Notes: a model not told the origin generated them from the sequence alone. DNA of 64,000 nucleotides from Pedobacter ginsenosidimutans (GCF_001442625.1 NZ_LMZQ01000015.1:1-64000), one strand, 5' to 3'; positions 1-8,190 are shown, counted from the first letter of the stretch. Numbers and translations: made by a program.

Positions 1-712
1 GATCTACACTCGAAAATGTAGCACTTGCCGGACCTTTTATTACTTCTATCCGTTCCAGGTTATTGGTTAAAGGCTGATTAAAATAATATTGGCGGGTACG
101 CATGCCATTAATAATAGCACCTTCTTCGTTCTGGTTAATTCCCCTGATCGAAAATTGGTTGTAATAGCTGCTTTGCGATACACTGGTTACATTTTTAACT
201 GCATCAGCCAGTACAGCCGCCTGTCTGTCGGCAATTAATTCTTTCGAAACCGAAGAAATAGCCTGTGGTATGTCCTTGTTCAAAGTAGCCGTTTTGGTGG
301 CCGAAAACGAGTAGTTGCCATAGTACTTTTTGCCATTGGTGCCTACCACTTCAACGGTCTGCAATTCTTCGTTGGTGCTTTGCAGCACAATTGCATCCAG
401 TTTTATATCACCAATGCCATTAACGGAGTAGATGCGATTAAAAGTGCTGTAGCCTATGGCACTAATGGTAATGGTGTAATTGGCTGTTTTAGGTAAAACA
501 ACCGAAAAATTACCGAGCGAATCGCTGCTTGTATTCAGTTGATCTTTCCCATTCTTAAATTTAATATTGGCTTTTTGGATAGCTTGGTTTTGAGCATCGA
601 TCACTTTTCCACTCACTTTGATCTGAGCAAAAGTGACCAGGCTGAATGTGCAGAAGAGCAATAGTAAACAGAGCACACGGAAAATAGAATGGCCTTTATA
701 TGTTGGGTACAT
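1..712 (-). CDS. TonB-dependent siderophore-type receptor, N-terminal part (runs off the left edge)
   Basis: Translating the minus strand from the ATG at 712 gives an open frame to the window edge (about 237 codons). It opens with a hydrophobic signal peptide ending in FAQ, then a carboxypeptidase-D-like beta-sandwich (residues about 30-110), then a plug domain with KDIPQAISSVS, SIRGINQNEEGAIINGMR and a final ERIEVIKGPAS. Those plug motifs are typical of FhuA/ferric-siderophore receptors rather than SusC. Such receptors bind a chelated metal at the cell surface and import it using TonB energy. The gene starts 15 bp after the ABC ATPase gene and is probably cotranscribed with it. The barrel lies outside the window, so substrate cannot be judged. 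Confidence 0.88.
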   Translation of the reverse strand, partial: MYPTYKGHSIFRVLCLLLLFCTFSLVTFAQIKVSGKVIDAQNQAIQKANIKFKNGKDQLNTSSDSLGNFSVVLPKTANYTITISAIGYSTFNRIYSVNGIGDIKLDAIVLQSTNEELQTVEVVGTNGKKYYGNYSFSATKTATLNKDIPQAISSVSKELIADRQAAVLADAVKNVTSVSQSSYYNQFSIRGINQNEEGAIINGMRTRQYYFNQPLTNNLERIEVIKGPASATFSSVD

Positions 713-727
713 GAAATGGATTTGTTT

Positions 728-1423
728 TTAAATAGTTTGTAAGTATAATTCCTGAAGATCGGCCGCAGTAATATCGCTGGCTTTAAGTGTATGGATCAAT
801 TCGCCTTGTTTCATAATGCCAATGTGCGAACCTACATTTACCGCATTAAAAATATCGTGCGTAGCCATCAGAATTGATTTGCCCTCGGCAGCCAATTGTT
901 TAACCAGTTGGGTAAATTCTGCGGTGGCTTTTGGGTCTAATCCACTGGTAGGTTCGTCCATTAAAATGATTTTTGCATTTTTGGCTAAGGCAATTGCAAT
1001 TCCTACTTTTTGACGCATGCCTTTACTAAAGCCCGATAAATGTTTATGGTGGGCAGCTTCCTGTAAACCACATTGCTTTAAAAAACCGATCAAGCTTGAA
1101 GTACCATAGTTAAACCCTGCCAGTTTAGAAAAGTAATCGAGGTTTTCGATGGCCGAAAGATTGCTGTAGAGCATAACCACCTCGGGAATGTAGGCCAGGT
1201 GTTTCCGCCGTTCGTCATCATGCGCGGAGATTTCTTCGTTGTCGATTAAGATTTTTCCGCTACTTGGCTCAATAAAACCTAAAAATAAATTAATGGTAGT
1301 GGTTTTTCCGGCACCGTTTTGGCCCAGCAGGCAAAATACTTCACCAGGGTTAACGGTTAAATTAAGCTGATTTAAGGCCCGGTAAGATTGATAATTTTTG
1401 GATAATGAAATGGCTTGAAGCAT
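728..1423 (-). CDS. ABC transporter ATP-binding protein (ABC-2/CcmA-like)
   Basis: An ATPase of about 231 residues that would power an ABC-2 type membrane exporter. Visible motifs, numbered from the upstream ATG at 1441, are Walker A GQNGAGKTT (40-48), signature FSKGMRQ (138-144), Walker B KIILMDEP (157-164) and the H-loop ATHD around residue 195. The Q-loop reads YIPE, as in many ABC-2 ATPases. I prefer the ATG at 1423 (MLQAISLSKNY), which fits the family N-terminus; the ATG at 1441 adds six residues. No permease is present in the window. It may lie beyond the receptor at the left edge. Placement between a small Cys/His protein and a siderophore-type receptor suggests a role in metal handling, but that is inference. 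Confidence 0.88.
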   Translation of the reverse strand: MLQAISLSKNYQSYRALNQLNLTVNPGEVFCLLGQNGAGKTTTINLFLGFIEPSSGKILIDNEEISAHDDERRKHLAYIPEVVMLYSNLSAIENLDYFSKLAGFNYGTSSLIGFLKQCGLQEAAHHKHLSGFSKGMRQKVGIAIALAKNAKIILMDEPTSGLDPKATAEFTQLVKQLAAEGKSILMATHDIFNAVNVGSHIGIMKQGELIHTLKASDITAADLQELYLQTI

Positions 1424-1509
1424 AATAAAATATTGGCGCATACCAAACAGGCATGTGCGTTAAACAGAGTGAATTTGAAGGTTATGAAAAGAAACTTCTT
1501 GTATGAAGA

Positions 1510-1878
1510 TTAAGCCATTAGGCTTGGCGGGCCTTTATTGGCGCAGCATAAGATGTAAGCAACAGGATGCCTCATGAGGTAAACGCAAGGTTTAATCGTT
1601 GGTTTAACTATGGATAAAGCAAATGCAATAGGAGCAGGAAAATCGAAAAAGTGCGATCGGTGTTTCAGTACTTCGCACAATTTGCATTTTAGCTTCGCGG
1701 AACTTAATTGTTTAAGTGGATGCGCCTCACTACAGCTTTGCTTGCTGTAACCGGTTTTTTCGGCACCATGGTGATGCAGGCTTTCTATCAGTGTTGCATT
1801 AAGAAATACCGCCAATAGCAATACCGCCCATATACGGGCAAAAATTTCTTTGCGATATGTGTACACTGAATATTTCAA
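1510..1878 (-). CDS. Small Cys/His-rich membrane-anchored protein, possibly metal-related
   Basis: A 122-residue protein with one N-terminal hydrophobic segment (residues about 15-32) followed by HHHG, a cysteine, then KCKLCEVLKHRSH, i.e. a CxxC next to several histidines. It ends in a short GPP-containing tail. This layout resembles small DUF2946/DUF6660-like proteins that sit upstream of TonB receptors, but I assign it by pattern only. The Cys/His clusters could bind a metal such as copper or iron. It is the first gene of a minus-strand operon with the ABC ATPase and the receptor. A strong promoter match ends 6 bp before its ATG, so the message may be nearly leaderless. Confidence 0.6.
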   Translation of the reverse strand: MKYSVYTYRKEIFARIWAVLLLAVFLNATLIESLHHHGAEKTGYSKQSCSEAHPLKQLSSAKLKCKLCEVLKHRSHFFDFPAPIAFALSIVKPTIKPCVYLMRHPVAYILCCANKGPPSLMA

Positions 1879-1883
1879 TGCAA

Positions 1884-1913
1884 CAAAGTTACATTTAAAA
1901 AATTATAAATCAA
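1884..1913 (-). promoter_or_regulatory. Bacteroidota-type promoter for the left-edge operon
   Basis: On the minus strand the sequence reads TTG, 19 bp, then TAACTTTG. This matches the Bacteroidota sigma-ABfr consensus (TTG about 19 bp upstream of TAnnTTTG) at every fixed position. The -7 box ends only 6 bp from the ATG at 1878, implying a very short or absent leader. Seen directly; activity is inferred. Confidence 0.6.
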
Positions 1914-2021
1914 GTACTGTGTTGTTCTGTTATTGCTGAGTCGCTTAACTTTATGTCGTTTAATCGACTGTGGAATAAATATTATTTGTCCTTTGACTGC
2001 GCTGCCATTGTCAAAAATTGG

Positions 2022-2154
2022 CGTCATCTCGACTGGACCCGATAGCTATCGGGTGCAACGGAATGGAGAGATCTTTGAAGCAAATTATAGAAATGAAATT
2101 TAAAAGATTTCTCCTTCGAAGGAGTTCCTTTGGAACACTACGGTCGAAATGACG
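2022..2154. repeat. Palindromic dispersed repeat element, copy 1
   Basis: The ends form a 12-bp inverted repeat with one mismatch: CGTCATCTCGAC (2022-2033) and GTCGAAATGACG (2143-2154). Inside are a perfect 18-bp palindrome, ACCCGATAGCTATCGGGT (2037-2054), and CTCCTTCGAAGGAG (2111-2124). The right half is shared, in opposite orientation, with the element at 24785-24881, and the inner palindrome core recurs at 44906 and 44975. It fills most of the gap between the divergent genes at 1878 and 2348. Open frames here are by-products of the repeat. Confidence 0.75.
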
Positions 2155-2276
2155 ATCCTTCGAGACCGTTTATCTCCTTAAAATCCGCTGTCAATTATCT
2201 TGATTTATGCAATAAATTATCACTCAGGGTGACATTTCGATTGGGGAATCAGCGTATATATGTCAATCGTTTAATT

Positions 2277-2318
2277 GACTTTGGACTCCCGACTCCAGAC
2301 TTCGGACTCCCAACTAAC
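2277..2318. repeat. Heptanucleotide tandem array A
   Basis: Six consecutive 7-mers: GACTTTG, GACTCCC, GACTCCA, GACTTCG, GACTCCC, AACTAAC. The same GACTNNN heptamer type recurs at 14484-14532. The array lies 29 bp upstream of the Crp/Fnr start codon. Confidence 0.7.
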
Positions 2319-2347
2319 CCCAATAATTCTTACCTTTATTTCAAGCT

Positions 2348-2926
2348 ATGGATCCTAAAGAAACACTAAAAGCGCATATTTTAAAAACGGCTAATTTAAC
2401 CGACAAAGAGTTCGATTATTTATTTTCCCATTTCAAGTTACAGTCTTTTAAAAAGGGGCAGGCCATCATTAGCGAGGGAGATAAGGTAGATCACGAATAT
2501 TTTGTGATCTCGGGCTGTTTAAAAGCTTTTTTTATCAACGATGAAATCAAGATGTATATCCTGCAGTTTGCGATGCCTACCTGGTGGACATCGGATTATG
2601 GTGCCCTGTACAACCACACCCGTGCAACCATAAGCGTAGATTGTCTTAGCGATGCAGAAGTATTATGTCTTTCTAACGATGACCGCGAAAAAATCTGCAG
2701 CGAAATCCATCAGGCTGAACATTTTTTCCGGTGGAGGACAAACAGGGGCTATCTGGCTTCGCAAAAAAGGCTGTTATCTTTTATGAATAACGATACCAAA
2801 GCCCGATACGAGGAACTTTTGGCCATGTACCCTCAATTGTATAATCTCGTGCCCAAACATTTAATTGCAGCCTATTTGGGTGTTTCCAGAGAAACCCTGA
2901 GCAGACTTTACAACGCACAAAAATAA
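2348..2926 (+). CDS. Crp/Fnr family transcriptional regulator
   Basis: A cytoplasmic regulator of 192 residues, within the usual range for the family. Residues about 28-115 form a cyclic-nucleotide-binding-like beta-roll (FKKGQAIISEGD near the start), although the phosphate-binding cassette is not well preserved. Residues about 163-187 form a winged helix-turn-helix (LIAAYLGVSRETLSRLY). The ligand is unknown; many Bacteroidota paralogues of this type do not appear to bind cAMP. A TGTGA-N6-TCACC palindrome lies 12 bp after its stop codon, in the promoter of the next operon. That makes local control of 3020-6059 the simplest reading. Start chosen at the ATG that begins the domain. Confidence 0.88.
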   Translation: MDPKETLKAHILKTANLTDKEFDYLFSHFKLQSFKKGQAIISEGDKVDHEYFVISGCLKAFFINDEIKMYILQFAMPTWWTSDYGALYNHTRATISVDCLSDAEVLCLSNDDREKICSEIHQAEHFFRWRTNRGYLASQKRLLSFMNNDTKARYEELLAMYPQLYNLVPKHLIAAYLGVSRETLSRLYNAQK

Positions 2927-2937
2927 CGCTTGCAGAA

Positions 2938-2953
2938 TGTGATGTACATCACC
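2938..2953. promoter_or_regulatory. CRP/FNR-like operator
   Basis: TGTGATGTACATCACC contains a perfect 14-bp palindrome (2939-2952) and matches the TGTGA-N6-TCACA plan of CRP-family sites with one mismatch. A TTACTTTG (TAnnTTTG-like) box lies at about 2976-2983. The operator centre would therefore sit near -41 from the expected transcription start, the position of a class II activator site. The regulator gene is immediately upstream. Confidence 0.6.
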
Positions 2954-3019
2954 TAAGTCCTGTAAATTTCCTCCTTTACTTTGTGTTGTCAAATCACTAA
3001 CGATTGATAAAACAAAGAA

Positions 3020-3556
3020 ATGGAAACTACAAAATTTGAAATTGTAAGCGCTCAAAGCAACATCAACTGGACTGGTAAAAAAGTTACCGGCGCACATAAC
3101 GGAAACATCACGATTAAATCGGGTTCACTAAGTTTAAACGATGATAAACTCATCAACGGAAACTTTATTATCGATACCACCTCTATCGTAATATTGGATG
3201 TTACTGACCCTGCAACCAATGCACAATTCGCCGGACATTTATTCTCTGAAGATTTTTTCGCAACCGATCAATTCCCTGAAGCCACATTTGTCATCACAGC
3301 TGTTGATCAAACCAATGAAGATAATACTGTAATTACTGGCGATTTAACCATTAAAGGCATTACACATGCGGTAATTTTTGCGGCAGATGTTGTGGTTAAT
3401 GGCAATACCTTAACAGCTTCCGGTAAAATCTTTATCGACCGTACCAAGTACAACATGAAATTCAGATCGGGTAACTTTTTCACCAACCTTGGCGATAACC
3501 TGATCTACAATGAATTTGAGCTCGATGTAAAATTAACCGCATCATTAACTATTTAA
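3020..3556 (+). CDS. YceI family protein
   Basis: A lipocalin-like beta-barrel protein of 178 residues. The family pattern is clear: an opening INWTGKKVTGAHNG, a central HLFSEDFFATDQFPEATFVI and a terminal TKYNMKFRSG. YceI proteins bind isoprenoid-like or other amphiphilic molecules. Many are periplasmic, but this one has no signal peptide and so probably acts in the cytoplasm. First gene of an operon with a tautomerase, SDR, NTF2-like protein and nitronate monooxygenase, and probably under the CRP-like site just upstream. Physiological ligand unknown. Confidence 0.9.
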   Translation: METTKFEIVSAQSNINWTGKKVTGAHNGNITIKSGSLSLNDDKLINGNFIIDTTSIVILDVTDPATNAQFAGHLFSEDFFATDQFPEATFVITAVDQTNEDNTVITGDLTIKGITHAVIFAADVVVNGNTLTASGKIFIDRTKYNMKFRSGNFFTNLGDNLIYNEFELDVKLTASLTI

Positions 3557-3566
3557 TCGAACAGCC

Positions 3567-3785
3567 ATGCCATACGTAAAAATAGAAGTAACCCGCGAAG
3601 GTGTTACACGTGAACAGAAACAGACCTTAATTAGTGGAATAACCAGGCTGATTACCGAAGTATTGGATAAAGATCCAAAGCTTACCCATGTAGTAATTCA
3701 AGAAATCGAATTGGATGATTGGGGCTATGCAGGCGAACAGGTATCGGTATTGCGCGAAAAAGGGATAACAGCAAATAATAAATAA
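3567..3785 (+). CDS. 4-oxalocrotonate tautomerase family protein
   Basis: A 72-residue protein whose Met is followed directly by Pro (MPYVKIEVTREGV). Removal of Met would expose the catalytic Pro1 typical of the family. The helix with EQKQTLISGITRLITEVL and the later HVVIQEIELDDWGYAGE match small tautomerase subunits, which form hexamers and interconvert keto/enol forms of small acids. It lies 10 bp after yceI and 11 bp before the SDR, so it is cotranscribed. The true substrate cannot be told from sequence; some family members are dehalogenases. Confidence 0.88.
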   Translation: MPYVKIEVTREGVTREQKQTLISGITRLITEVLDKDPKLTHVVIQEIELDDWGYAGEQVSVLREKGITANNK

Positions 3786-3796
3786 TCATCAAAAAC

Positions 3797-4543
3797 ATGA
3801 AAACACTAACTGTCATTATAACAGGCGCATCAACAGGTATTGGTCGTGCAATTGCAGCTTTATTTTTAAAACAGGGTCACAATGTGGTGATCAACGCTGC
3901 AAATGAAAACAATTTAATCACTGCTTTCAATGAATTAGGATCGCACCACCAATTGGCGATGGTAGCTGGCGATATCAGCAATATAAACACAGGTAAACGA
4001 TTGGTAGAAACTGCCATAGCGCGTTTTGGTGCTGTAGATGCGCTGGTAAATAATGCCGGTATTTTTGAAGCAAAACCTTTCTTAGAGGTAGATGAAGCGC
4101 ACCTGGACAGATTTTTGAACATCAATTTAAAAGGCACATTTTTCACTACTCAGGCAGCCATCACGCAGATGTTGAAACAGGATGGTGGTGCCGTTATTAA
4201 CATCGGAACGGTATTGGTAGATCATGCCATTGGTGGCTTTCCTGCTACAGCACCCATTTCAAGTAAAGGTGGCATCCATGCTTTAACCAAACAATTGGCT
4301 GCAGAGTTCGGCAAAAACAACATCCGGGTAAATGGCATCGCTCCTGGGATTATCAGAAGTCCGTTGCAGGCCAAAAATGGCATTAGTGATGCGGATGCAT
4401 TTGCGGGTTTACATTTATTAAACCGTATTGGCGAAACACAGGATGTTGCTCAACTGGTCCTGTACCTGGCAGAAAGTAATTTTGTAACAGGCGAAATCAT
4501 CAATTTAGACGGAGGTCATGTAGCAGGTCATCACATTGGCTAA
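3797..4543 (+). CDS. SDR family protein lacking the catalytic tyrosine
   Basis: A Rossmann-fold protein of 248 residues with the NAD(P) motif TGASTGIG (residues about 9-16), NNAG and the helix-4 region NINLKGTFF. The usual YxxxK is absent: the stretch reads APISSKGG, so Pro stands where Tyr is expected four residues before Lys. The DNA (GCA CCC ATT TCA AGT AAA) confirms this. The usual serine region reads NIGTVL. The C-terminal half (RVNGIAPGIIRSPL, GEIINLDGG) is otherwise normal. The protein therefore probably binds cofactor but may not do standard SDR chemistry, or uses another acid/base. Cotranscribed with yceI and the nitronate monooxygenase gene. Confidence 0.85.
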   Translation: MKTLTVIITGASTGIGRAIAALFLKQGHNVVINAANENNLITAFNELGSHHQLAMVAGDISNINTGKRLVETAIARFGAVDALVNNAGIFEAKPFLEVDEAHLDRFLNINLKGTFFTTQAAITQMLKQDGGAVINIGTVLVDHAIGGFPATAPISSKGGIHALTKQLAAEFGKNNIRVNGIAPGIIRSPLQAKNGISDADAFAGLHLLNRIGETQDVAQLVLYLAESNFVTGEIINLDGGHVAGHHIG

Positions 4544-4618
4544 GGATAAAAATTAAAACAAAAACCGGGTATGCAAAGGGAAATCATTAAGCCCGGGCAT
4601 ACCTTAAAAATTAAAACC

Positions 4619-4999
4619 ATGAACAATTACACTGAAAACGCAAATGCAATAGCAGAGGTACTGTCATCTTATTTTAAGGGCGTTTTTAATGGAGATACCG
4701 CACTGCTCAGAAAAATATTTCATCCACAGTCTATATTGGCTGGTGATGTAAACGGCATTCCATATTTTAAAACACTTGATGAATATTTAGAAGGTGTAAG
4801 TAAGCGCAAAAGTCCGCAGGAGCTCAATGAAACATTCCGAATGGAAATATTATCGATAGAAATTATCAATTCTATTGCAATTGCCAAAGTTCATCTGCCT
4901 ATTTTTGATTTTAATTATTACGACCTTTTATCATTAAGTCTAACCGATAGCGGGTGGGTGATTGTGAATAAACTTTTAACCAACGTAAAAATTTATTAA
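4619..4999 (+). CDS. NTF2-like protein (putative lumazine-binding/SnoaL-like)
   Basis: A cone-shaped alpha+beta fold protein of about 126 residues. The N-terminal helix (ANAIAEVLSSYFKGVFNGD), the FHPQS segment and the closing strand DSGWVIVNKLL match the lumazine_bd_2/NTF2-like superfamily. I start at the ATG at 4619, where the family homology begins; an upstream in-frame ATG at 4571 lies in a possible hairpin (GGTATGC at 4568, GCATACC at 4597) and adds 16 unrelated residues. It is followed after one base by the nitronate monooxygenase gene. Such proteins often bind small ligands; the function here is unknown. Confidence 0.78.
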   Translation: MNNYTENANAIAEVLSSYFKGVFNGDTALLRKIFHPQSILAGDVNGIPYFKTLDEYLEGVSKRKSPQELNETFRMEILSIEIINSIAIAKVHLPIFDFNYYDLLSLSLTDSGWVIVNKLLTNVKIY

Positions 5000-5000
5000 G

Positions 5001-6059
5001 ATGTGGAACAGAACTAAAATAACCGAACTTTTAAAAATCGAATACCCGATTTTATTAGGCCCAATGGGCGGTGGATTTTCAACACCTGAGCTTTTAGCAG
5101 CCGTATCAAACGCTGGTGGTTTGGGCAGTATCGGCGCATATACCTTAAGTCCTGAAGAAATTATCGAAACCGATAAAATTGTAAGAACAAAAACAGCTAA
5201 ACCTTACAACATCAACCTATTGGTGAAAGATGTAGATGAGCGTTTGCTTAATTATCCATCAGAGAAAATAGAGGGAATTAAACGATTATTCAAACCTTTT
5301 TTTGACGAATTGAGTATTCCCTTACCCGATCTTGATGCCAATATTCCTTCAAAATTTTTGAAACAGGTAGAAACGCTTTTCGAGCTGAAACCCGCAGTAT
5401 TTAGTTTTATATTCGGTATACCTTCAAAAGAAATATTAAACGAAGCAAGAAAGCTAGGCATTAAAACGGTGGGTGCAGCAACCACATTAGATGAAGCTTT
5501 AGCACTCGAAGAAGCCCGGGTTGATGCCATTGTAGCAACAGGATTTGAAGCCGGCGGACATCGTCCTTCGTTTCTTAAACCGGCGGATGAATCGTTAACA
5601 GGAACTTTTGCATTGATCCAGCAGGTAAAAGCGAAAACAAAAATACCTATAATTGCTGCCGGTGGTATTGCCGATGCTAAAGGTATAAGGGCAGCATTAA
5701 CGCTTGGCGCAGATGCAGTCCAGATCGGTACCGCCTTTTTAGTAACCGACGAATCTAATGCAACGCCTATGCACAAGGCAAAACTTTTCTCTGAAGAATC
5801 AAAAAATACAGTACTTTCTAAATCATTAACAGGGAGAATGGGCCGGATGATTGCTAACCGGATATCCGGTGCTATTCGTTATGAAACTGAGGTGTTGCCC
5901 TTTCCACTGCAAACCCGGTTAATGGGGCCGTTAAGAGCCGCTGCCATTGAACAGGGCAAAACAGATATGTACAATTTCTGGTCGGGACAAAATGCGGTAA
6001 ACTTAAAATATACATCTGCAAAAGAATTAATGCAGGTGTTGATTAGGGAGATGCATTAG
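5001..6059 (+). CDS. Nitronate monooxygenase (NPD family)
   Basis: An FMN-dependent TIM-barrel enzyme of 352 residues that oxidises alkyl nitronates. Visible are the N-terminal YPILLGPMGGGFSTPELLAA, the loop GFEAGGHRPS carrying the catalytic His, the phosphate-binding IIAAGGIADAKGI, and GADAVQIGTAFL. Length is normal for the class. The start is one base after the stop of the NTF2-like gene, so it closes the operon that begins with yceI. Together with the tautomerase it hints at detoxification of small organic compounds, but this is inferred. Its stop codon lies inside the first unit of a tandem repeat array. Confidence 0.9.
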   Translation: MWNRTKITELLKIEYPILLGPMGGGFSTPELLAAVSNAGGLGSIGAYTLSPEEIIETDKIVRTKTAKPYNINLLVKDVDERLLNYPSEKIEGIKRLFKPFFDELSIPLPDLDANIPSKFLKQVETLFELKPAVFSFIFGIPSKEILNEARKLGIKTVGAATTLDEALALEEARVDAIVATGFEAGGHRPSFLKPADESLTGTFALIQQVKAKTKIPIIAAGGIADAKGIRAALTLGADAVQIGTAFLVTDESNATPMHKAKLFSEESKNTVLSKSLTGRMGRMIANRISGAIRYETEVLPFPLQTRLMGPLRAAAIEQGKTDMYNFWSGQNAVNLKYTSAKELMQVLIREMH

Positions 6060-6165
6060 TTGATTGGTTCATTAGTCATTGGTCATTAGTTCATTGGTCA
6101 TTGGTTCATTGATCATTGGTTAATTGGTCATTAGTTCATTGGAAACTGAGAACTGTAAACTGAGA
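6060..6165. repeat. 7/8-bp tandem array B (TCATTGG/TCATTAG type)
   Basis: A run of about eleven 7-8 bp units of the form (T)TCATTGG, TCATTAG or TTAATTGG. It then switches to AAACTGA/GAACTGT heptamers (about 6143-6170). The array begins at the stop codon of the gene ending at 6059, whose last codons CAT TAG already read as a repeat unit. It fills the gap to the ECF sigma gene. Confidence 0.7.
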
Positions 6166-6291
6166 ACTGTTCCTTCCTTCATTTTCTTATTTTGTCTATT
6201 CAATAATGCAACATTTATGCTGCTTTACGAAAAATATGTAAATTGAGCCGTTATTTTTTTGCTTAGTATTGCAAAGATATTCCTTATACTA

Positions 6292-6882
6292 ATGAAACCT
6301 GATGATTTACAACTATGGCCTGATAGTTTGCTTGTTAGCGATATGCAAAGCAATGATCGGTCTGCGTTCGAAAAAATTTACAACAGGTATTGGAGCAAGT
6401 TATATTTATCTGCCTATTATATTTTACGCAACAGGGAGGCCGCTGAAGATATTATACAAGAAATATTTGTGAGCCTTTGGTTAAAACGGGAGTATACCTC
6501 GGTTGATAATCTCAATAATTATCTGTTTACTTCAGTTCGTTTTCAGGTATTTAAAGCCATTAGAGATGGAAAATTACGCACCGATTTACTTCATGATACC
6601 GACCTTTTGGTGAGTCCGCATAATGCCGAAAATGCTTTTGCTGAAAAAGAGATTGCGCAACGTTTAGACAAGAGTATTGAGCTGCTGCCTCAAAAATGTA
6701 AAGAAATTTTTATCCTGAGCAGAAAAGAGCACCTTAGTGTAAAAGAAATTGCCGACCGGCTAAACCTTTCGCCAAAAACGGTAGAAAACCAGATTACCAT
6801 TGCATTACGCCGCCTGCGTACCGATATGGGCGAATTCTTATTTTGGGCCATTTTATTACTGGCTGGCATTTGGGATAAATAA
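6292..6882 (+). CDS. ECF RNA polymerase sigma factor
   Basis: A FecI-like sigma factor of 196 residues. Region 2 is visible at about residues 20-70 (AFEKIYNRYWSKLYLSAYY and EAAEDIIQEIF), and region 4 at about 130-175 (LPQKCKEIF, then SVKEIADRLNLSPKTVENQI). A hydrophobic tail at the C-terminus (FLFWAILLLAGIW) may tether it to the membrane, as in many Bacteroidota ECFs. The ATG at 6292 is preferred over an upstream TTG at 6259. It should direct transcription of the SusC/SusD genes downstream when released by the FecR-like protein encoded next. Confidence 0.9.
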   Translation: MKPDDLQLWPDSLLVSDMQSNDRSAFEKIYNRYWSKLYLSAYYILRNREAAEDIIQEIFVSLWLKREYTSVDNLNNYLFTSVRFQVFKAIRDGKLRTDLLHDTDLLVSPHNAENAFAEKEIAQRLDKSIELLPQKCKEIFILSRKEHLSVKEIADRLNLSPKTVENQITIALRRLRTDMGEFLFWAILLLAGIWDK

Positions 6883-7041
6883 GTCTGCGCTTATTCTCCT
6901 ATGCAAATTTCAATCTAATTGTTTACCGTTACTTAACTTTGTTTAATTTTAATTAGCTGTTACATAGTTTGTTATGTAAAATCTAAAATTTCTTTTGGGG
7001 GATATAATCCGTTTTAGGTACATACACCAAACCACAAGCAA

Positions 7042-8181
7042 TTGAAAAAAGCAGAATTAACAAATTTAACAGAAAAATACATAGCCGGTACTGCCAGTGG
7101 AGAAGAACGTTTTAAGTTAGAATCCTGGTACAATAATCAATTGAACCAAAATACTTTGGCAGGAGAAAAACAGTTTGATGAAGAAGATCAGGTTGGCGAA
7201 AAGATTTTTAATAAGATTAATCAACAAATAGATCAGCAAGAGAAAAAACGACCGGGCAGGTATTTTTACCGTATAGCTGTTGCCGCCTCATTAATTGCCG
7301 TTTTAGGATTTGGTTGGTTTATTTTAAGTAAACGTGCCGATCTTAAAAAAATAAATAAATCAGCTAGCTTAATTAAGCCCGGAGGTAACAAAGCCTTTTT
7401 AACACTTGCCGATGGAACTAAAATTAATTTAGATCAGGCGTTAAATGGTACAATAGCCAGGCAGGAGGGAATTCAAATTACCAAAACAGCTGATGGGCAA
7501 TTGATTTATACCATTTTAGAAAATAAATCAGCACCAGCTAAACCAGGTTTTAACACCATCAGTACACCAGCTGGCGGCCAGTATCAGGTTACCCTGCCCG
7601 ATGGAACGAAAGTCTGGTTAAATGCATTATCATCATTAAAGTACCCAACCGCTTTTACAGCCAAATATAGAATGGTAGAACTTAGTGGTGAAGGTTATTT
7701 TGAAGTAGCTAAGAATAAAAACAAGCCTTTCAAACTTAAAACATCAAAACAGGAAATAAGCGTTTTGGGTACCCATTTTAATGTGAGTGCCTATGCAGAT
7801 GATGCCGAAATTAAAACAACCCTTGTAGAAGGTGGGGTAGCCGTTAAAAACTTTAATCCGCAGGCCACAGGTTTGCTAAAACCAGGCCAGCAGGCTGTTT
7901 TTCAGGGTACAGGTTTCAAAGTGAGCAATGTTGATGTAGAAGAATATATCGCCTGGAAAAATGGCTTCTTTATGTTCAATAATGAAGGAATTAAAGAAGC
8001 GATGCAGAAATTGGCCAGGTGGTACGATGTTGATATTGAGTATGTTGGAGATTTTGATGGAATTTATTTCGGGGGATCTTTTTCTAAACACAACAACCTG
8101 CAGGAAACCTTAAAAATATTAGAGTCTACCGATAAGTTTAAATTTAAGATAGAAGGAAGGAGGATTAAAATTTTAAAATAA
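7042..8181 (+). CDS. FecR-family anti-sigma factor
   Basis: An inner-membrane signal transducer of 379 residues. The cytoplasmic N-terminus (1-73) should hold the sigma factor, and a single membrane helix spans about 76-95. The periplasmic FecR domain lies at about 170-270 (PAGGQYQVTLPDGTKVWLNA, then ELSGEGYFEVAKN), and a C-terminal DUF4974 domain at about 308-379 is expected to contact the TonB receptor's N-terminal domain. The start is TTG: no in-frame ATG lies nearby upstream and the reading begins naturally at MKKAELTNL. It completes a cell-surface signalling set with the ECF factor and the STN-bearing SusC. Confidence 0.9.
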   Translation: MKKAELTNLTEKYIAGTASGEERFKLESWYNNQLNQNTLAGEKQFDEEDQVGEKIFNKINQQIDQQEKKRPGRYFYRIAVAASLIAVLGFGWFILSKRADLKKINKSASLIKPGGNKAFLTLADGTKINLDQALNGTIARQEGIQITKTADGQLIYTILENKSAPAKPGFNTISTPAGGQYQVTLPDGTKVWLNALSSLKYPTAFTAKYRMVELSGEGYFEVAKNKNKPFKLKTSKQEISVLGTHFNVSAYADDAEIKTTLVEGGVAVKNFNPQATGLLKPGQQAVFQGTGFKVSNVDVEEYIAWKNGFFMFNNEGIKEAMQKLARWYDVDIEYVGDFDGIYFGGSFSKHNNLQETLKILESTDKFKFKIEGRRIKILK

Positions 8182-8190
8182 TACTTTAAA

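Noticed and set aside
2130..2369. Open frame of 79 codons before the Crp/Fnr gene
   Set aside because: It runs through the palindromic repeat and the heptamer array and overlaps the true start of the next gene; no protein character.
5252..5776. Long antisense frame within the nitronate monooxygenase gene
   Set aside because: Shadow of a well-supported gene; no start signal and no family match. The same applies to the antisense frame at 35730-36305 within spt.
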